Shown piece after piece: positions 16,687-20,558 of a DNA stretch of 20,558 bases. Under the pieces are notes generated by a model. The model was not told where the DNA came from, did not search any database, and saw only the letters and a list, made by a program, of their open reading frames with translations. The position numbers and the translations under genes are program-made. The DNA is taken from contig LUCW03001792.1 in assembly GCA_001586965.3 (NCBI GenBank), positions 1-20,558 of the forward strand. Reading direction: 5' to 3'. The stretch is from Sphaeroforma sirkka. Taxonomy: Eukaryota; Opisthokonta; Ichthyosporea; Ichthyophonida. How positions within the stretch are numbered: position 1 is the first letter of the stretch; each line of letters begins with the position of its first letter.

Positions 16687-17339
16687 TCAGTTCAGGTATA
16701 ACTCTTACTGGTCTGCCTAATGGGCTAGACCCGAATAAAGATCAGTCAGATTGTAACATGTTAAAGATACCCTCCGGAAGGTGAAGCAAAGGATATGCTT
16801 CCGCACTTTACCGATATAATTATGGACTTGATTATACAAAACAGGAAGATTTCAATAACTGACTGGTGTATGTTTAAGTTCTCTAACGGGTACGTTAAGC
16901 TTGACCTAACAACCGTCGACTTCTCTAACTTAAAGTTTCCTTCGCATAACTACGTATGTTGGAGACACAAAGACGTTGTCAAAACCCAAATTGAAGATTG
17001 GTTCAAACAGGGTCTAATTGAAGTCAATTATATATGATGCATCTCCAGTTAACTTCGCTCTCTTAGCGGTCGATCAATATATATCTGATGGAACGTTTAG
17101 TAAAACAAGAGTAGTACTAGACCTATCGCCAATCAACAACTATTTCCGCAACATAGTTTTCCCTTACCTAAGATAAGCGAGATACTACGCAAAATGGAGG
17201 GTGCGACTATCTTTTCCAAGATAGACTTAAAAGCTGCATTCCATCAGCTACAGATATATGAGCCTCATATGAAATACTTTTTTTCTTTGCTTGGCAAGGT
17301 AAGAAGTACCAGTTTAAAGGTGCACCTGAAGGCTTACAC
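16687..17339 (+). pseudogene. RT N-terminal part, frameshifted
   Basis: The pol resumes with the linker GITLTGLPNGLDPNKDQ, then an open frame at 16795-17037 (FTDIIMDLIIQNRKISITDW, DWFKQGLIEVNY). A few extra bases near 17033 (TATATATGATG against TATGATG) end that frame. RT segments TRVVLDLS, KISEILRKMEG and KIDLKAAFHQLQ are present up to 17260. The GGG run lost in the minus-strand copy is intact here. Runs of T near 17279-17284 give further shifts. Confidence 0.82.
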
Positions 17340-17747
17340 ATGTTACCTTCTTTCTTCCAACAAGTTTTGATGCAACTATTTGCGGACCTGTCGGATAACG
17401 TATCAGTATGTTTAGATGATATAGTTATCTTTACAAAGACAGCACATGAACATGCTAAACTCGTTAAGGAAGTCTTAAAGCGACTAAACCATGCCAAACT
17501 TAAGATTAACGAGGACAAGTGTTCTTTTTTGCTAAAGATACTATACACTTACTTGGCTACAAGGTATCTGCGGCAGGGGTAGAAATTGATCTTGGCAAGA
17601 AACAATTTATGTTGGAATTATCAACACCGATTACTGGAAGAGATGTGAACTCTCTGTGTGTGGGTTTGTTAACTTCTTCTCGGATTCGGTACTTCATCTT
17701 TCTCATTACTTAAGCCTTTCAGTCACCTACGGCTGCACAAAAGACCT
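17340..17747 (+). pseudogene. RT palm and thumb with altered active-site motif
   Basis: The frame 17340-17582 runs from MLPSFFQQVLMQLFADLS to CLDDIVIFTK, KINEDKCSF. The codon before the catalytic LDD (17409-17411) is TGT, Cys, where the minus-strand copy has Tyr (YLDD), a one-base change. Extra bases (CTTTTTTGC near 17522) shift the frame. It reopens at 17519-17713 with TPITGRDVNSLC and is lost again in the connection before 17748. Confidence 0.82.
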
Positions 17748-18353
17748 TTGGGAAAGCTGTGGACTAAAGAATGTGATGATGCATTCAAGCTAGTCAAAAG
17801 TAAAGTAATGGACGCACCCATCATACAATACCCTGTGGATGGCGTTCCATTCCGAGTAGCAACCGACGCTTCAGATCAAGCGGTAGGTGGAGTGCTATAC
17901 CAAACGATAAACGGTAAACCACGCTACATACAATTCTTTAGCAAGAATTATAATAAGAGTCAACGGAATTACCCTACCGTTAAGCAAAAGCTCCTTGCTA
18001 TAGTTACTGCGCTAAGACAGTTTAAGGACTACCTTTATGGAAGTTACTTCACTGTCGCCTATGATCAAAAGTCTCTAACATACTTAAAAGACATGAACCC
18101 TGACTCACAGTTGGTGAGCCGCTGGCATGACATTATTGCCAAGTTCGCTTTTAATATAACACACATACCAGGAATACATAACCATCTTCCTGACATGCTC
18201 TCTCGACTTGTGCCCGACTACCAGAAAACAGTCAAGGAGTTATTAGCAACCGATTGGATGCTTAATAAGAAATGGTTTAACCTCGCTCAATCAAGATGGA
18301 GTCCATTTACTATTAATATGTTCGCCGCAGAACATAACAAAACAGGTTTCTGA
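17748..18353 (+). CDS. Pol segment: connection, RNase H, start of methyltransferase-like domain
   Basis: This is 201 open codons. Residues 1-30 are the RT connection (LWTKECDDAF). Then comes RNase H: TDASDQAVGG holds the first catalytic Asp, FFSKNYNKSQRNYPTVKQ follows, then KLLAIVTALRQF, where the expected catalytic Glu (KQELL in the minus-strand copy) is Lys, and finally the third acid in AYDQKSLTYL. HIPGIHNHLPDMLSR closes the module. The methyltransferase-like block begins with WSPFTINMFAAEHN. One extra A in the CATAACAAAACAGG stretch ends the frame; the block continues at 18364. With the Glu lost, RNase H of this copy should be inactive. Confidence 0.85.
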   Translation: MGKLWTKECDDAFKLVKSKVMDAPIIQYPVDGVPFRVATDASDQAVGGVLYQTINGKPRYIQFFSKNYNKSQRNYPTVKQKLLAIVTALRQFKDYLYGSYFTVAYDQKSLTYLKDMNPDSQLVSRWHDIIAKFAFNITHIPGIHNHLPDMLSRLVPDYQKTVKELLATDWMLNKKWFNLAQSRWSPFTINMFAAEHNKTGF

Positions 18354-18720
18354 TTATAGGTCGTTGACTCATTCTAAAGGTGATGCCTTTCAACTTGACT
18401 TATCAAAGCATAATGCGTGGGCTAACCCACCTTGGCAACTTATCGCACAGTTGTTAAATTATGTTAGTACTACTGAATCTACCATTACGCTGTGTTGTCC
18501 CTTACGTAGCTCCAACCCATGGATACGTGGTTTAATTAATATGATACAAGACGAGCCTATCTATGTCGACCGTGAAACCGACACGTTCTTGTATCAGGGA
18601 TCCTATTCTATTAAGAAGACATCTTGGAAACACACCATCGTTTGTCGCATCGGTCCTGCAGGTACCACTAAGTGGAAACCCTCAACGGAGTTCTTAGCTA
18701 AACTAGAGGAGTCTAAATAG
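18354..18720 (+). pseudogene. Methyltransferase-like domain of pol, remainder
   Basis: The open frame 18364-18720 runs from HSKGDAFQLDLSKHNAWANPPW, with the NPPW motif at 18424-18435, through ITLCCPLRSSNPW to DRETDTFLYQGSYSIKK and LEESK. A TAG at 18718-18720 replaces a GAG of the minus-strand copy. NPPW is the expected form of methyltransferase motif IV, so this copy keeps the presumed catalytic tetrad better than the NPPC of the minus-strand copy. The C-terminal part after residue 60 (cysteine and aromatic residues, VDRETDTF) has no motif I know. Confidence 0.78.
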
Positions 18721-19251
18721 TTTGAACAAAAGCTCAAGACTCGTACAACACATGTACCCAACAAGAATGCAGTCGAGGTAATGCCGATTGAGACGGCATT
18801 AGATCGTAAAAACATGGAACTAGCTAAGGCCATGGATCAAAGACTCAAAACTGTAAGAGAACCTGAATCTCGCACTCAACTACTTAAAGCGCTGCTTAAA
18901 GAACAGCCAGGAGTTGCGAAACAACTAAAGAAGATACTTCAACAATCTAATGTTGTTAATTACGTATATCAAGAGTCTACCCCTCCTGATATTTAAGTTG
19001 CACTATCTAATGGGACTATGGTTCATCCAGCCAGCGTTACGCAGAATCTGACTGACTTAGAGGAGCTCGAAAGTAGAGTTAAAATGATACATAATTTAAC
19101 GCATCGAGCATATGAGCATACTTATAAAATAGCTATTCGTGCAGGGCTTGATCACCCGGCGCTGAAAGAAACCATACGTGAAGTATACCGACGCTGAACT
19201 AATTGTGAAACGAACCAGATCAAGCGATACGGTTGGGCACCCCTAAAAAGT
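18721..19251 (+). pseudogene. Pol linker and integrase zinc-binding region
   Basis: A charged linker (LDRKNMELAKAMDQRLKT, then ESRTQLLKALLKEQPG) is open to a TAA at 18994-18996, where the other copies have a Glu codon (GAG). Then follow the MVHPASVTQNL segment (19018 onward), the His pair of the zinc-binding region and NCETNQ, which again has Asn where the last Cys is expected. A changed segment near 19194 (GACGCTGAACTAATTG) creates a stop. The linker is rich in Lys, Glu, Leu and Gln and could form a coiled coil; that is an inference from composition. Confidence 0.8.
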
Positions 19252-19910
19252 GTGACAGAAGACCAACCGATGCGCCGAGTCATAGTCGATTTGGTTAAAC
19301 TCCCGCGATCCAAGCATACTGGCGATGTATATATCTGTCATTTCTTATGTGTGGCTTCGGGCTATAACTTGCTTTTATGCAATACCGAACAAACGTCCAC
19401 GAACAGTGGCAGAATTATGCTATCACGTCTTTAATCACTTTGGTTTCCCCTCGAGTACTATGTTCTGATAACGGTAGCGAGTTTTGTACCGACGTAATGG
19501 AGGCACTTATACTCGTATCAGGCATGACCCATAGGCGTGGTGTTCCTTACAAATCTCAAACGCAGGGTTCAAATGAGACACGTCATAGAGAACTTACGAA
19601 GCTATTGCGTACCGCACTAGATGACGTTGAGGATATGTGGCCTTATCATTTGAAATGGGTTCAGACTCAAATGAATAACTGCATGAATCCTCAAACTGGA
19701 ACACTCCCGTTTCACTATTTCTATGGCCGCTATATTGAATTACAAGCAACGTTTGACAAAACTGCGCCCGATAAACACGTTACTCCGTGGCTACAAAAGA
19801 TCGAGAATATGCAGAACGTTGTTTACCCCTGTTTACTCGAGCACAAAAATCGTGTCCTACTTAAAGCGTATGGCCGATGGAGTAACACTAAGAACATTGT
19901 TCAGTTCTAA
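19252..19910 (+). pseudogene. Integrase catalytic core (DD35E), frameshifted
   Basis: The first Asp (19288-19290) lies in VIVDLVKLP. A T-run expansion near 19374 (CTTTTATGC against CTTTATGC) shifts the frame. From about 19445 the right frame reads RVLCSDNGSEF (Asp 19467-19469) to QTQGSNETRHREL (Glu 19575-19577), with exactly 35 residues between the two acids. It continues through the region WPYHLKWVQTQMNNCMN and HYFYGRYIELQATF to NTKNIVQF, where TAA at 19909-19911 replaces a Lys codon. This gives the family's best uninterrupted second half of the catalytic core. Confidence 0.87.
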
Positions 19911-20372
19911 GTTGGCGATTATGTTAACATTATGAATCGCAATGCCAACGTCACCGAACTCTCTTTTAGACGATACTAGCGCAACCAATCTAGGCACTCA
20001 CTATATCCCTACCTCCGAACTCTCATTCGCTCTCTCATTTGAGTCTGATGTCCCAGCTATGGAGTCACAAGTCAAAGATATAATTGACAAAACATCCGAA
20101 GACGGATACACTTACTACAAGACTCGTTTTATGGATGGGACAGTAGCTTGGCTAACCTCTGATGCGTTTTGCGAATCTCGCGACTTCATTCGTATTTTTA
20201 TTAAGAAATGGAATAAGCGTTTACATAAGAACACACGAGATAAACGGAAAGGTTTTTCTCAGGTGACTACAAACCAGTATGGATCTGAAATTCCCTATTT
20301 GCCACCTACTTCCTATGTGACTAAACTTTCTGATCTGCTTACCAACAGAGCAAAAAACTTTCGAACTCACTC
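19911..20372 (+). pseudogene. Integrase C-terminus with GPY/F deletion, chromodomain kept
   Basis: Relative to 12190-12735, this copy has lost about 67 bp (equivalent to 12268-12334) between GACGATA and CTAGCG, removing the GPF core of the GPY/F module. The open frame from 19942 then reads through TSELSFALSFESD and the chromodomain-like block from 20059: VKDIID, GYTYYKTRFMDGT, VAWLTSDAF and a helix ending KKW. Similarity to the sibling ends at about 20372 within the basic tail, and the frame runs on to 20433 in unrelated sequence. Confidence 0.82.
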
Positions 20373-20558
20373 ACTTGTGTACTACATCCCTCCGGATGGT
20401 AGAGGGCAGAAGCCCTCGTATAATAATAGTTAAAGAATTATTTCAAAAGTCAGAAATAGGTGTGGAAGTCTGATCGGCTCCCAGAGTCCATGACAGATGA
20501 TGGTCTTCTTGGTCATGGCTACGAGGATCGTAGCGTACAGCTATTGTATGAATATTAT
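20373..20558. other. Unassigned tail with three hairpins
   Basis: Beyond the end of element similarity the sequence holds three perfect inverted repeats. They are GAGGGC-AGAA-GCCCTC (20402-20417), CCATGAC...GTCATGG (20488-20494 with 20512-20518, 17-base loop) and GCTACGA-GGA-TCGTAGC (20518-20534). A short stretch (GGCTCCCAGAGTC near 20475, then CAGATGATGG) resembles words of gag near 8870-8890, partly inverted. No gene is recognised. Confidence 0.5.

Larger units (their letters stand above)
12977..20372 (+). mobile_element. Second plus-strand copy of the retrotransposon (adjoining LTR included), defective
   Basis: After the LTR at 12977-13571 come gag (13572-15326), a pol start, an insert of about 445 bp, protease, a solo LTR of the same family, RT, RNase H, the methyltransferase-like block, integrase and chromodomain. 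Similarity to the first plus copy ends near 20372 (the segment corresponding to about 12733), so no 3' LTR lies in the window. The direct LTR-gag junction without leader suggests the LTR belongs to the upstream copy and that the gag end was lost or fused there. Many stops and shifts, plus loss of key residues, make it dead. Confidence 0.8.

Overview
The window is eukaryotic repeat DNA, AT-rich at about 60% by eye. Almost everything recognisable belongs to one family of Ty3/Gypsy-type LTR retrotransposon, present in several broken copies on both strands. I see no host gene, rRNA, tRNA or prokaryotic feature. The copies share LTRs of about 595-603 bp bounded by TGTA...TACA. The family layout is gag, in-frame TGA, aspartic protease, reverse transcriptase (RT), RNase H, an extra methyltransferase-like block, integrase, GPY/F module, chromodomain. 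The host cannot be named from this; a fungus, other protist-grade eukaryote or invertebrate would all fit.

Layout. 1-1928: nothing recognised. 1929-3342: a decayed minus-strand protease/RT fragment split by about 780 bp of unrelated DNA (2119-2898). 3345-11146: a nearly full-length minus-strand element. Its 5' LTR is at 10544-11146, gag at 8420-10463, pol from 8410 downwards, and its truncated 3' LTR at 3345-3903. Its integrase end (3904-5440) is scrambled and stuttered. 11147-12976: the plus-strand 3' third of another copy (integrase to chromodomain), followed by its LTR at 12977-13571. 13572-20372: a second plus-strand body with gag and pol. It is interrupted by an unknown insert (15386-15829) and by a solo LTR at 16088-16682 flanked by a 4-bp CTTT target duplication. 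20373-20558: unassigned tail rich in hairpins.

How the parts would work in an intact copy. Gag forms the particle. A single TGA, conserved in frame, separates it from pol, so readthrough or reinitiation would make less Pol than Gag. Protease matures the polyprotein. RT and RNase H make cDNA. The integrase, with its chromodomain, would insert the cDNA with a possible chromatin bias. The block between RNase H and integrase resembles the VDxFA...NPPW methyltransferase-like domain known from DIRS-type elements.

No copy here is intact. Each carries frameshifts, stops or lost catalytic residues. The left 5.4 kb is rich in indels and homopolymer expansions, so either strong decay or poor consensus quality must be considered. 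Homology statements come from comparing copies within the window and from remembered family motifs; no database search was run.
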